Of a stretch of 64,000 nt of DNA, positions 8,683 to 17,050 are shown piece after piece (the stretch's first letter is position 1; the number at the start of each line of letters is the position of its first letter). This DNA is from an uncultured Lachnospiraceae bacterium. Lineage in GTDB: Bacteria > Bacillota > Clostridia > Lachnospirales > Lachnospiraceae. The notes below the pieces were generated by a model. The model did not search any database. It saw nothing but the letters and a program-made list of their open reading frames with translations, and was not told where the DNA came from. The stretch lies in contig CAKREB010000017.1 of the NCBI GenBank assembly GCA_934317005.1, positions 1-64,000 on the forward strand. Direction: 5' to 3'. Both the position numbers and the translations under genes were made by a program.

Positions 8683-8845
8683 TACAGCGAATATTAAGTA
8701 ATTGGTAGTTTGACTTGCTTATTTTCCTGATAGCACTACTCCCCAAGCCTCGACGTAGCCACCGCTACGCCTGCGTTTGTGAAGTAGCACTCTCAGAAAA
8801 ATCTTCTGCGCCAAACTATCCAAAACTTAATTTTTGCTGTACTAG
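8679..8845. repeat. 167-bp imperfect palindrome
   Basis: Left CTAGTACAGC...ATTAAGTAATTGG TAGTTTG and right (reversed) CTAGTACAGC...ATTAAGTTTTGG ATAGTTTG match over about 50 bp each side. The centre carries the hairpin CGTAGCCACCGCTACG. The element overlaps the ATPase stop codon and fills most of the gap before the DUF1294 gene. It has the form of a non-autonomous mobile element or a structured 3' end. Confidence 0.7.
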
Positions 8846-8940
8846 TACAACGAAGGATTAATAATTGATATGGCCAATATATTAAAGATTTGATTTTTAG
8901 ACGGCAAATTTGTGAGTTGAGAGAGGAATATAGGATTATC

Positions 8941-9210
8941 GTGAAGTTGATTATCATAGGATATCTGGTTTTCATGAATCTGTTTGGCTTTTGCCTGATG
9001 GGGATGGATAAATCAAAGGCAAGGCGGGGGGCATGGAGGATTCCGGAAAAAACTTTGTTTGGTGCTGCGTTTTTCGGTGGAAGCATAGGAAGCATTCTGG
9101 GAATGCAGATGTTTCGCCATAAGACAAAGCACTGGTATTTTGTAATAGGGATGCCAGCCATTCTCCTGTTACATATTTTACTGGCAGTCGGGTATTATTT
9201 ATATTGGTAA
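8941..9210 (+). CDS. DUF1294 membrane protein
   Basis: Small membrane protein of 89 residues with two hydrophobic helices (about 3-20 and 68-88). The central motif DKSKARRGAWRIPEK, then GGSIGSILGMQMFRHKTKH, is the DUF1294 signature. Function unknown. A longer frame opens at TTG 8890, but TAGGA at 8931-8935 favours GTG 8941. It begins a run of three small genes with SRPBCC and DUF1858 proteins. Confidence 0.82.
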   Translation: MKLIIIGYLVFMNLFGFCLMGMDKSKARRGAWRIPEKTLFGAAFFGGSIGSILGMQMFRHKTKHWYFVIGMPAILLLHILLAVGYYLYW

Positions 9211-9234
9211 GAGCAGACGCGGAGGCAGAGACAA

Positions 9235-9636
9235 ATGAAAAAAGCAGAGAGCAGTGTTGTATTTGGCAGCAGTGTCGATAAGGTATGGGGAAAAGTCACA
9301 GATCATCAGGAGATTTCCTGGCGCAGTGATCTGTCGGACTGCAAGGCAGATAAGGGCGGTTTTACAGAATATTCGTTGAATGGTATTGCCACAAGGTTTA
9401 CCGTGACAATGTGTATTCCGCACCAGCGGTATGAGATGGATCTGGAAAATAGAAATCTGTCCGGGCATTGGATCGGTGTATTTCAAATGGAAAACGGGCG
9501 TGTCCGTGCCACCTTTACGGAAGAAATCACATTGAAAACAAAAAATCCATTTTTTCGTCTGTTTGCCGGCTCGTATCTGAAAAAGCAGCAGAAGCGTTAT
9601 TTCCGCGATCTGAAAAAAGCATTGGGAGAGGAATAG
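9235..9636 (+). CDS. SRPBCC-fold protein
   Basis: 133-residue soluble protein with the pattern of the START/Bet v1-like SRPBCC family: an N-terminal strand ending in SSVDKVWGKVTDHQEISWRSD, central strands and a long C-terminal helix (SYLKKQQKRYFRDLKKAL). Such proteins bind hydrophobic ligands in a deep cavity. No catalytic residue can be assigned. It lies 24 bases after the DUF1294 gene, probably cotranscribed. Confidence 0.75.
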   Translation: MKKAESSVVFGSSVDKVWGKVTDHQEISWRSDLSDCKADKGGFTEYSLNGIATRFTVTMCIPHQRYEMDLENRNLSGHWIGVFQMENGRVRATFTEEITLKTKNPFFRLFAGSYLKKQQKRYFRDLKKALGEE

Positions 9637-9703
9637 AAGGAAAGTCTGTTTTTGAACGCACCAGAGGCAGACAGGGCAGGCTGTGCGTAGAAATGAGGTA
9701 ACA

Positions 9704-9901
9704 ATGGTTGTAACAAAATATTCTTTGATCGGGGCTATTTTGCAGTATTATCCATCGGCAGAGCAGTGCTTTAACGAGATGGGAATGCACTGTGTGTCCT
9801 GTCATATGTCGCCGAGAGAAACTTTGGAACAGGCGTGCCAGACACATCAGTGTGATGTCGAGGAACTGATCGCAAAGTTAGATAAGCATATCAACGGTTA
9901 G
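9704..9901 (+). CDS. DUF1858 domain protein
   Basis: 65-residue protein consisting of one DUF1858 domain (the hybrid-cluster-associated disulphide oxidoreductase domain found at the N terminus of ScdA/Ric-type iron-cluster repair proteins). The hallmark CVSCHMSPRETLEQAC with the CxxC pair is present. GTG 9683 is in frame, but GAGG at 9695-9698 precedes ATG 9704 by five bases. The initiation region carries the motif GTGCGTAGAAATGAGG shared with three other genes in the window. Confidence 0.82.
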   Translation: MVVTKYSLIGAILQYYPSAEQCFNEMGMHCVSCHMSPRETLEQACQTHQCDVEELIAKLDKHING

Positions 9902-9992
9902 AATAATGAAAATGAAATTTTTGCTATTGACTCAAAATGCGGTTTCGGGAGTGCGCGTCAAAAACGTAGCTGCTTGCAGGCTTGCTATGAAG

Positions 9993-10107
9993 TCCGCTGA
10001 TATAGTATAATGCTGCAAGGGCTAAAAAGCGGATGGCAATGCAGTAATCGCTGACATTCATCGGAGGCAAATGCCGTTTGAGTCCGATCGTATCATAATC
10101 GTAACAG
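9993..10107 (+). repeat. MITE-like repeat, copy 3 of 5 (degenerate)
   Basis: Ends TATAATGCTGCAAGGGCTAAAAAG (left) and CAAATGCCGTTTGAGTCC...GTATCATAATC (right) are diverged versions of the ends seen at 6081. It occupies the gap before the MIF-like gene. Confidence 0.5.
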
Positions 10108-10126
10108 CACAGAAAAGAGGTTTAAT

Positions 10127-10471
10127 ATGCCATTTATTAATTCAAAAGTTAGTGTAGCAATGACACCAGAGAAAAAGGAAACCGTTAAGAGTAAATTAGG
10201 ACAGGCAATCTCATTGATTCCTGGAAAGTCAGAGCAGTGGCTTATGGTCGGCTTTGAAGATTCCTATGATCTTTATTTTCAGGGAAATCAGGATGCGCCG
10301 ACAGCATTTGTCGAGGTAAAGGTATATGGTGGTGCAACACCGGAAGTATTTTCAAAGATGACAGGTGCCATCTGCGATATTTATCAGGAGGAGCTTGGCA
10401 TTCCGGAAAATCGTATTTATGTAAAATATGAAGAGGTTGCAAACTGGGGCTGGAACGGCTCTAATTTTTAA
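10127..10471 (+). CDS. MIF/phenylpyruvate tautomerase-like protein
   Basis: 114 residues of the macrophage migration inhibitory factor branch of the tautomerase superfamily. The mature protein would begin with Pro (MPFINSKVS), the catalytic base in this family, and the C-terminal VEVKVYGGA and IPENRIYVKYEEV strands match. The biological substrate in bacteria is unknown. A terminator follows directly, so it seems monocistronic. Confidence 0.82.
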   Translation: MPFINSKVSVAMTPEKKETVKSKLGQAISLIPGKSEQWLMVGFEDSYDLYFQGNQDAPTAFVEVKVYGGATPEVFSKMTGAICDIYQEELGIPENRIYVKYEEVANWGWNGSNF

Positions 10472-10486
10472 AACAGTTAATTTGGT

Positions 10487-10510
10487 GCCTGCAGTCTGGC
10501 AGGCTTTTGA
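10487..10510 (+). terminator. Terminator after the tautomerase gene
   Basis: Stem GCCTGC / GCAGGC with a six-base loop followed by TTTTG. It lies 16 bases after the stop codon. Confidence 0.65.
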
Positions 10511-10528
10511 AAAGGCATGGTGGTCAGA

Positions 10529-12199
10529 ATGAAACAGCTACAATCACAGATACGTGCGATCGATCACAAAGGATATCCCGCCTATAAAGGCTTGCGCGGC
10601 AGCTATCGCTTCGGACAATACGAGCTTGGGATCGATCATGTACAGGGCGATCCTTTTGCAGCACCGTCCTGTTTACATGTCCGTGTTTTGGGACAGAATG
10701 CAAAACTGCCCAAAGAATATTATGAACAGAAATATCGTAAAATAGCATTGGAAGACTTTTTACTGCGTGGTTTTGCCAGAGCAGTAGACAAGATTAGTTT
10801 TCAGGCAAAGGGTTCCGGGAAAAGCGGATTGATCGCAGTCAGTCATCCGGGGCAGGAGATTTTGGAACGCACCGCCTGTCAGATAGACAGCCGGAACGGA
10901 GATGTGTATTTCCGATTCCATGTCGGCTTTCCTGCCAGAGGGCGGACGATCGATGCGAGAGAATTAGAAAAAATATTATTTCAGTTGCTGCCACCTGTCG
11001 TGGAACGAACCGGCATCTGGCAAAATCTGGATCAGAAGGCGCTGCAACAGGCAATCGAGCTTGCGGATGACCAGATTGCCATACGGCAGCAGATGAAGGA
11101 GCTTGGACTGGTAGCATTTATCGCGAATGGTGCGGTATTGCCACGGGAAAGTGGTGTGTCAGAGAAGCCAATGAAACAGGCAATTGCCTTTTCTTCGCCG
11201 GAGTCTATGGAGGTGGTATTGCAGCTTCCACATAAAGGACTTTGCGATGGCATGGGAATCCCAAAGGGTGTGACACTGATCGTCGGTGGCGGCTATCATG
11301 GCAAATCGACCTTATTAAAAACATTGGAAAAGGCAGTGTATCCGCACATTGCCGGAGATGGCAGGGAATATGTCGCAACGGATATCAGTGCCATGAAGAT
11401 CCGGGCGGAGGATGGAAGAAGCGTCAGCAAGGAAGACATCAGTTATTTTATCCGCAATCTGCCCAATGGAAAGGATACAGAAAAGTTTTCGACACTGGAT
11501 GCCAGTGGCTCGACTTCCCAGGCGGCAAATACGCTGGAAGCGATCGAAGCCGGCAGCAGTCTTTTACTGATCGATGAAGACACCAGTGCTACCAACTTCA
11601 TGATCCGTGATGAGCTGATGGAACAGGTGATCGCAGCAGATCATGAGCCGATCGTGCCATTTATCAAGCGGGTGGGACAGCTGTATCAGGAAAAAGATAT
11701 CTCTACGATTCTGGTTGCAGGAAGCTGTGGAGCATTTTTCCATGTAGCAGACCAGGTGATCCAGATGGATCGTTATCTTCCGAAAGAGATCACAAAGGAA
11801 GCCAAAAAGGCGGCGAGAGCATATCCACTCAAAATGAAGCTGTCACAGGATCACATGGAAGAACAAAGACAGCGTAGGATCTATCTGCCAAAGGCAGAGG
11901 ACAGAAGTAAGATCAAGGTAATGGGAACGGATGGTTTCCTATGGAATAAGAAGCAGGTAGATCTGCGCTATCTTGAGCAGATCACGGATAGTGAGCAGAT
12001 GCTTGCGATTGCTAAAATATTAGAATGGATCTGCAGGAAATATGGTGGCAGAAATGTAGAAATGCAGGAAGTGCTTGCGGAAGTCACAACGCAGCTGGAA
12101 CAGAATGGACTTTCCTTTGTGGCTGGCAGTGTCGTACCGGATATGGCAATGCCGCGCCGATTAGAAATTGCCGGCTGTATCAACCGTTTTCTACGGTAA
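10529..12199 (+). CDS. Predicted ABC-class ATPase (COG3044)
   Basis: Cytoplasmic protein of about 556 residues belonging to the ABC_ATPase family COG3044/PF09818, whose function is not established. The N-terminal part starts IRAIDHKGYPAYKGLRGSY. A P-loop VGGGYHGKSTLLK lies near residue 255, a STSQAANTLEAIEAGSSLLLIDEDTSATNFM stretch (split here between helix and Walker B IDEDTSATNF) near 340, and a long C-terminal helical region. ATG 10517 is also in frame and sits two bases after AAAGG, so ATG 10529 is preferred but uncertain. Confidence 0.85.
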   Translation: MKQLQSQIRAIDHKGYPAYKGLRGSYRFGQYELGIDHVQGDPFAAPSCLHVRVLGQNAKLPKEYYEQKYRKIALEDFLLRGFARAVDKISFQAKGSGKSGLIAVSHPGQEILERTACQIDSRNGDVYFRFHVGFPARGRTIDARELEKILFQLLPPVVERTGIWQNLDQKALQQAIELADDQIAIRQQMKELGLVAFIANGAVLPRESGVSEKPMKQAIAFSSPESMEVVLQLPHKGLCDGMGIPKGVTLIVGGGYHGKSTLLKTLEKAVYPHIAGDGREYVATDISAMKIRAEDGRSVSKEDISYFIRNLPNGKDTEKFSTLDASGSTSQAANTLEAIEAGSSLLLIDEDTSATNFMIRDELMEQVIAADHEPIVPFIKRVGQLYQEKDISTILVAGSCGAFFHVADQVIQMDRYLPKEITKEAKKAARAYPLKMKLSQDHMEEQRQRRIYLPKAEDRSKIKVMGTDGFLWNKKQVDLRYLEQITDSEQMLAIAKILEWICRKYGGRNVEMQEVLAEVTTQLEQNGLSFVAGSVVPDMAMPRRLEIAGCINRFLR

Positions 12200-12317
12200 A
12201 AGAGGAAACACCCTGCGGTCATAGCTGCCGGTCAGACAGGAAAGGTGTCCGGGCAGTCTGCAGGAATATAAGAATAGATGGGGAGTGTGGGGAGACAACA
12301 AAAGATGGAGGACTGAT

Positions 12318-14054
12318 ATGAAGAGAAAAATAGTTGCAGCCTTGTTAGCTGTATTATGTAGTGTTTCGGTGTTATGCACCAGTGTGGTGGCGGGAACGCC
12401 GAGTATACATGAAAATGAACTGGAAAAGTATATTTTAACGGAAATGTCAGATGCCAATATTCTTGGTCTGGGAATTTCAGTGGTCAGTGCAGAGAAGGAG
12501 CTATACTGTGCTGCATACGGAACGGTAGCAGATACCGGGGCAGACTTCGTACTGGGGCCTGCGTCAAAATCCTTCACGGCAGCAGCGATCATGCAGCTTT
12601 CCGAAAATGGAGATCTGTCTTTGGAGGACACGGTTTCGGAGCATTTGTCGGGCTATGATGCAGTGGCAGATGTGACGATCGAAGAACTGCTGAACCAGAC
12701 AAGCGGCATTGCACGAACCGAGCAGATGTCAGATATTCAGGCGAAGGGAACAAGAGGAAAATTTGAGGATGCCAATGCAAACTATAATCTGCTCGGAGAA
12801 ATTATAGAGTCTGTTTCCGGCATGACATACGAGGAATATCTGTCAGACAATATTTTAGATGCCAATGAAATGACATCGACGTATTCGATGCGTACCGAGG
12901 CGGATATGAGTGAAGACCTGTCTAACGGATATCAGACCTACTTTGGATTTCCGAGTCCGGTGAAATATTCTTATGACAGTAAGGATGACTGGATGCAGGT
13001 GCCGTCCGGTTATATGATTTCAGATGCAAAGGATATGGGAAAATATCTTCAGATGTATCTGAAAAACGGCGGGGATGTTTTGTCAGACCAGAGCATTGAC
13101 CGTATGCTGCATGGCGAGACTGCGACAACCAAAAAGGACAGGATCTCATTGGCACTCTTTAGCGGCACAGCAACCTATGGCATGGGCTGGGCAGAGAAGG
13201 AAGTCAATGGACAAAAGATTTTATATACCGGTGGAAACACGGAGAGCTTTAGTTCGATGATGGTACTCTTGCCGGAGCAGGATATGGGAATTGTCATGCT
13301 GTTTAATTCTGCTGATCCATTGGTTGGCCAGAAGCTGATGAAAACATTGGAGGAAGGCATTGTTTCTATAGAAATGGGACAGTCGGCAAAGAAGATCGAC
13401 AGCAATGCTTATATGCTGCAGCATGGCGTGATCGATGTGGTCATGCTTCTGCTTGTTATCTTTGCATGGATTCCAATCTTTATGATGGGAACCTGGAGTA
13501 AGCACCGCAAAAAGAAACTGTTTTTTGTACCGGGAATGGTAATAGATGTTGTGCTCCATGTGATACTTCCTACGGCACTTGTCGTAATTTTGCCAAATGT
13601 GGTGTCCGTATTTCTGGTCAAGCGTTTTACACCGGATGTCTACTATGCAGCAATCGCAGTGATCGCCTCTCTTTATCTGGGAGCAGTTGTGAAGCTTCTG
13701 ACAGGAATTGCGATTGCTCTGAAGGGTAAGAAAAAAGACGAGAGTGAGGATGCGCAGGAAGAGGATGTTCGCGAAACGGAAGCAGAACAGCAGACAGAAG
13801 CTTCCACAGAGGATGAGAAGACGGACAGCACAGAGGAAGCCGGCGGCGAAAAGAAATCTGCTGATCCGTCCGGGGAAGAGAGTAAGGAAGCAGATGCAGA
13901 TCCTTCCGAAAAGGAGACACAGACGGAGGAAGAAAGTAAGGATAAAGAGGATAAGACAGAAGCGGAATCTGCTAAGGAAGAAGATCAGGCGGAGAAAGCA
14001 GAGGAGAAGAAGGAAGAAGAGAAGAGTACAGAAAAAGAAGTAAAGCAGAGTTAA
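12318..14054 (+). CDS. Serine-hydrolase-like (beta-lactamase fold) membrane protein, catalytic residues missing
   Basis: 578 residues: signal peptide 1-27 (LLAVLCSVSVLCTSVVA), a beta-lactamase/PBP-like domain to about 365, three to four membrane helices near 375-470, and a Glu/Lys-rich acidic tail of about 100 residues. The fold is shown by KSFTAAAIMQLSENG, ANYNLLGEIIESVSG and YTGGNTESFSS. However, the SxxK nucleophile position reads PASK (codon CCT at 12557-12559) and the usual YSN motif reads DAN, so it is probably not a hydrolase. ATG 12318 follows GGAGGA by six bases. Inference: a binding or scaffolding pseudoenzyme of the cell surface. Confidence 0.85.
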   Translation: MKRKIVAALLAVLCSVSVLCTSVVAGTPSIHENELEKYILTEMSDANILGLGISVVSAEKELYCAAYGTVADTGADFVLGPASKSFTAAAIMQLSENGDLSLEDTVSEHLSGYDAVADVTIEELLNQTSGIARTEQMSDIQAKGTRGKFEDANANYNLLGEIIESVSGMTYEEYLSDNILDANEMTSTYSMRTEADMSEDLSNGYQTYFGFPSPVKYSYDSKDDWMQVPSGYMISDAKDMGKYLQMYLKNGGDVLSDQSIDRMLHGETATTKKDRISLALFSGTATYGMGWAEKEVNGQKILYTGGNTESFSSMMVLLPEQDMGIVMLFNSADPLVGQKLMKTLEEGIVSIEMGQSAKKIDSNAYMLQHGVIDVVMLLLVIFAWIPIFMMGTWSKHRKKKLFFVPGMVIDVVLHVILPTALVVILPNVVSVFLVKRFTPDVYYAAIAVIASLYLGAVVKLLTGIAIALKGKKKDESEDAQEEDVRETEAEQQTEASTEDEKTDSTEEAGGEKKSADPSGEESKEADADPSEKETQTEEESKDKEDKTEAESAKEEDQAEKAEEKKEEEKSTEKEVKQS

Positions 14055-14077
14055 TTATTTAATGGTGGGTTAAACAC

Positions 14078-14125
14078 AAAAGGCTCCCTTGCGGCAGTAA
14101 TGCTGTGGCGTGAGGGAGCCTTTTG
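14078..14125. terminator. Bidirectional terminator between the hydrolase-like gene and agrB
   Basis: Arms AAAAGGCTCCCT and AGGGAGCCTTTT surround a 23-base loop. T-runs of four occur on both strands, so it can end the plus-strand gene and the minus-strand agr operon. Confidence 0.85.
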
Positions 14126-14199
14126 CTGTTGGAATATAGGTAGTAGTACATAGGGGTAAAACGTTGATCATATTCTTTTTGTTATGCATTACTAAAAGA

Positions 14200-14766
14200 T
14201 TAATGAAAGAATTTCCTTCGAAAAAGTTCAAGAGCAGCTAGTAAAGTTACTGTTAATGTAGTTAGTGTTAAAATAGAAGACTTAAATGGTAACAGAGTTA
14301 AAGTAAATAAAATAGTTATGATCATTATTAGCTGGATTCGACAGTGATTTTCTTTTTCAGAAGAAGCAGCGTTATTTTTTATAGATGAGACAGGTGCAAA
14401 ATGAAAGACAAATAGTATGCAAAATGCAAAAATAAATATATTGTGTATGAGATGAAAGTTTAAAATTGCTGATAATTGGGTAAGTAAGATACATGTAGAT
14501 ATACTTAAAATAATACATTTAAAATGACTGGATGCGTGAAAACCTCCCATTAAAGTTCTAAGAGTGTAGAAGCAGATCATCCAAGTGACAGAGATAAAAA
14601 CTGTATGAAAATACAGAGAATATATGCAAATGATAAAGGTTGTGATTGTGATGTTGAGAATACATTCCATACCATAGGCGAGGATGGCAATGTCATCACT
14701 ATCTAATTGTCTGGAGGTGTACTTAGCCAGTATATTAGCTATTTTTGAAGATACATATGGAATCAT
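14200..14766 (-). CDS. agrB: AgrB-like autoinducer-peptide processing protease
   Basis: Membrane cysteine endopeptidase that in agr systems cuts the AgrD propeptide and forms its thiolactone. With the start at 14766 (after AGGAAAGG) the protein has 188 residues, and the conserved Arg, His and Cys fall at positions 70, 77 and 84 (LRTLMGGFHASSHFKC), exactly as in Staphylococcus AgrB. Five to six hydrophobic helices are seen. An upstream in-frame ATG at 14799 lacks a ribosome site. It is the last gene of agrC-agrA-agrB. No clear agrD follows. Confidence 0.9.
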   Translation of the reverse strand: MIPYVSSKIANILAKYTSRQLDSDDIAILAYGMECILNITITTFIICIYSLYFHTVFISVTWMICFYTLRTLMGGFHASSHFKCIILSISTCILLTQLSAILNFHLIHNIFIFAFCILFVFHFAPVSSIKNNAASSEKENHCRIQLIMIITILFTLTLLPFKSSILTLTTLTVTLLAALELFRRKFFH

Positions 14767-14803
14767 ATTTTCATAACCTTTCCTTTTTAATTCTGTCATT
14801 CTG

Positions 14804-15520
14804 TTATGTAGTATTCAAGCGGTTTAGATAGTGGCAAAATTCTGAGCGGACTTTATTTAGATATGTTCTGCTAATAGTTTGTGTTAATTTGTGAGAAAGA
14901 TATAACGTATTCTGTTCTATTTTAACAACATGATTTAGATTTACAATACAGCTTCGATGACAGCGGATAAAATAGGGTGGAAGCTGTGCGGCAATCGTGT
15001 TTAGTCCGATATGTTCATGATAAATTACGTCAGTTGTAGTGATTGTTACATAGTGTAAATCGGAAGTAAAAGCAATAATATTCGGATAGGGGATGCAAAT
15101 AGAATTTTGCTTTGTTTGTAATATATAACTGGCGGGTGCATGTTTAGTACAAAAAGCATCTAACACAGGAAAAAGGGATTTTTCTGTAATGGGTTTGAGA
15201 AGATAATGAAATGCATTTACGGTATAACCATCAAAAACATATTCTCTATATGAAGTCAGAAAGATGATTTCGCCAGTATAACCCCGCTTTCTGATTTCTT
15301 TTGCAACATCTAAGCCAGTCAGTGATTCGCCTGTTAATTGGATGTCCAAAAAATAAAGAGAGTATTTCGAAAGGTCTGTGTCCTGCAATATAGTTTTAGA
15401 AGAAGTGTAGGTGTTTATATTGCATTTGTGATTGTTGGAATGGCTCCATTTAGTGAGAAGCTTCTGTAATTGCTGTGTGCAAAAGGGTGAGTCTTCTAAT
15501 ATGCTGATATATATATCCAT
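14804..15520 (-). CDS. agrA: AgrA-like LytTR response regulator
   Basis: 238-residue response regulator. The receiver domain occupies about 1-125, with acidic residues ILEDS near the start, phosphoacceptor Asp59 (YFLDIQL) and Lys in LLKPITE. A LytTR DNA-binding domain follows (about 135-235; FIRCHRSCIVNLNHV is the signature). The start ATG 15520 follows GGAGG by eight bases. By homology it is phosphorylated by the neighbouring AgrC and binds pairs of direct repeats about 21 bp apart. Such pairs exist upstream of agrC, of the lipoprotein gene at 19215 and of the LRR gene at 36270. Confidence 0.93.
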   Translation of the reverse strand: MDIYISILEDSPFCTQQLQKLLTKWSHSNNHKCNINTYTSSKTILQDTDLSKYSLYFLDIQLTGESLTGLDVAKEIRKRGYTGEIIFLTSYREYVFDGYTVNAFHYLLKPITEKSLFPVLDAFCTKHAPASYILQTKQNSICIPYPNIIAFTSDLHYVTITTTDVIYHEHIGLNTIAAQLPPYFIRCHRSCIVNLNHVVKIEQNTLYLSHKLTQTISRTYLNKVRSEFCHYLNRLNTT

Positions 15521-15544
15521 ACTCTATTTCCTCCATTGGTGTTT

Positions 15545-16870
15545 TTAATTTTCTAAAGGGATGACAATATCAATTGTAAATGAATTTTCTGATGGTGAAC
15601 AAACTAAAAAGCCATTGGCATCTTCTACAATTTGTTGTACATGTTTTAAACCGATTCCGTGAGAAAACGCATCTTTTGAAGAAAGTAATGTGCCTTTTGG
15701 GGAGAAGGTATATTTTCCATCAGATGTATTGACAAGATGGATCGTCAGCATTTCCTGATAAGGCTGAATTGTTAACGATATTTTGGAGAGCACATCAGCT
15801 TGCAGTTTTTGGCAAGCTTCAATGGAATTATTTAAAATATTTCCCAAAAGAGAACAGAGAGAAATATCATCTATAGGAAGGGATTTTGGAAGTAATATGG
15901 TATACGTAAAGTTAATATTGTTAGCTTCCATTTCTGACATTTTAGCGGAAATAATAGAGTCAATGGCATAATTTCCTGTTGATACAGAAAGTGGAGTGTA
16001 TGTAAGTGACGTAGAATAATCACTTACATATTTTTTTAGCTCGGAATATTTGTGGTGCATTAAAAGAGACGAGATTATTTCCATATGTAAAGAGTAATCG
16101 TGCTTGATCGTACGAAGCTTTTGAGCGGTCTCTATTAAATTTTTATATTCTTGTTTTTCTAGTTCATATTGTTGTTCATTTTGCATAAGGATTAAATTAT
16201 CATAACGCGAAATGCCCAGACGGTACACATAAAATAGTAGTATAAGAAACGAAAGAACAAACAAAATGCATAATGCAGAAAGTGCTTTCGCAGTATGGGT
16301 GTTTCCGTATGACATATAAAAGGAAAGTGTGATTGTCAATATGACTTCTGACATACAAATGTAAAATATAGAAATAGCAATAAAAATAATTTTTTCTATG
16401 CTATTCAAAAAAATTTTTTTGTTTGTTAAATGGATGGCTGAATAGGTAAAGCAAATAGTAAAGGTAATATACAAAAGAGTACAGGGAAATCGTAAAAAAC
16501 CACCTGCTAATACAGAGGAAAGTGATTGCTTTAATACAATAGTTGGAAGGAGAAGTGTAATTTCATCTGCAACCAGGCAAAAAATAGTATATAAAACAGA
16601 TAAAAATATTTTATATATTGTATTACCGTTATAAAAAAGTAAAGCGTATAGTACTGTTGAGCCAAAACAGAGTAAGGTTGTATACAGTGTGGAAGCCTTA
16701 CAAAAGTTTAATATGCTTAGAATAGTAATTGTTATTAGAATAAAAATAAACTTATATATCTTTTGATTAGCCATTTGTGTTTTTTGTTCTAACATATTGT
16801 GAAACAATATACAGAATAGTAAAACAATTACTATATTTATAATAATTTCCCAAAGATAATTGATTAGCAT
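15545..16870 (-). CDS. agrC: AgrC-like sensor histidine kinase (GHKL/HPK10)
   Basis: 441-residue membrane kinase. About six hydrophobic helices fill the first 200 residues, the peptide-sensing part of AgrC proteins. The phosphoacceptor box is LRTIKHDYSLHMEII; the GHKL ATPase domain has the N-box NILNNSIEAC and the G-box HGIGLKHVQQIVE. The start ATG 16870 is chosen because GGGAGGG lies just upstream. agrA begins 24 bases after its stop. Its promoter carries the direct repeats described separately, suggesting autoregulation. Confidence 0.92.
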   Translation of the reverse strand: MLINYLWEIIINIVIVLLFCILFHNMLEQKTQMANQKIYKFIFILITITILSILNFCKASTLYTTLLCFGSTVLYALLFYNGNTIYKIFLSVLYTIFCLVADEITLLLPTIVLKQSLSSVLAGGFLRFPCTLLYITFTICFTYSAIHLTNKKIFLNSIEKIIFIAISIFYICMSEVILTITLSFYMSYGNTHTAKALSALCILFVLSFLILLFYVYRLGISRYDNLILMQNEQQYELEKQEYKNLIETAQKLRTIKHDYSLHMEIISSLLMHHKYSELKKYVSDYSTSLTYTPLSVSTGNYAIDSIISAKMSEMEANNINFTYTILLPKSLPIDDISLCSLLGNILNNSIEACQKLQADVLSKISLTIQPYQEMLTIHLVNTSDGKYTFSPKGTLLSSKDAFSHGIGLKHVQQIVEDANGFLVCSPSENSFTIDIVIPLEN

Positions 16871-16907
16871 TGAGTTCCCTCCCAATCAGTAAAATGATTC
16901 CATTTAA

Positions 16908-16969
16908 ATTATACCACATATCTATAAGAAAAAATGTTGTTTGTGCATTAAAAAGTGCAGTTCGTGCAT
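16908..16969 (-). promoter_or_regulatory. agrC promoter with two LytTR-type direct repeats
   Basis: On the minus strand two repeats, ATGCACGAAC (plus coordinates 16960-16969) and ATGCACAAAC (16939-16948), start 21 bp apart. The -10 box TATAAT (16908-16913) lies 25 bases after the second repeat. No good -35 is present, as expected of an activated promoter. The arrangement is nearly identical to those at 19025 and 36122. Confidence 0.65.
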
Positions 16970-16976
16970 CCGTTTA

Positions 16977-17004
16977 TTGTATCTGAAAAAAAATATGCTA
17001 TACT
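16977..17004 (+). promoter_or_regulatory. Possible divergent promoter toward the island
   Basis: TTGTAT (16977-16982), 16 bases, then TATACT (16999-17004), followed by an AGGAGG ribosome site at 17042. The same 21-bp repeats lie just upstream in the opposite orientation. The first ATG after the ribosome site (17055) opens only a seven-codon frame. Confidence 0.4.
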
Positions 17005-17050
17005 TCACGATATAACTATCGATGTACTAAGATAGTGGGAAGGAGGTAGA

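Noticed and set aside
13744..14043. 99-codon Arg/Lys-rich plus-strand frame
   Set aside because: It is the shifted-frame shadow of the Glu/Lys-rich tail of the hydrolase-like protein and has no ribosome site.
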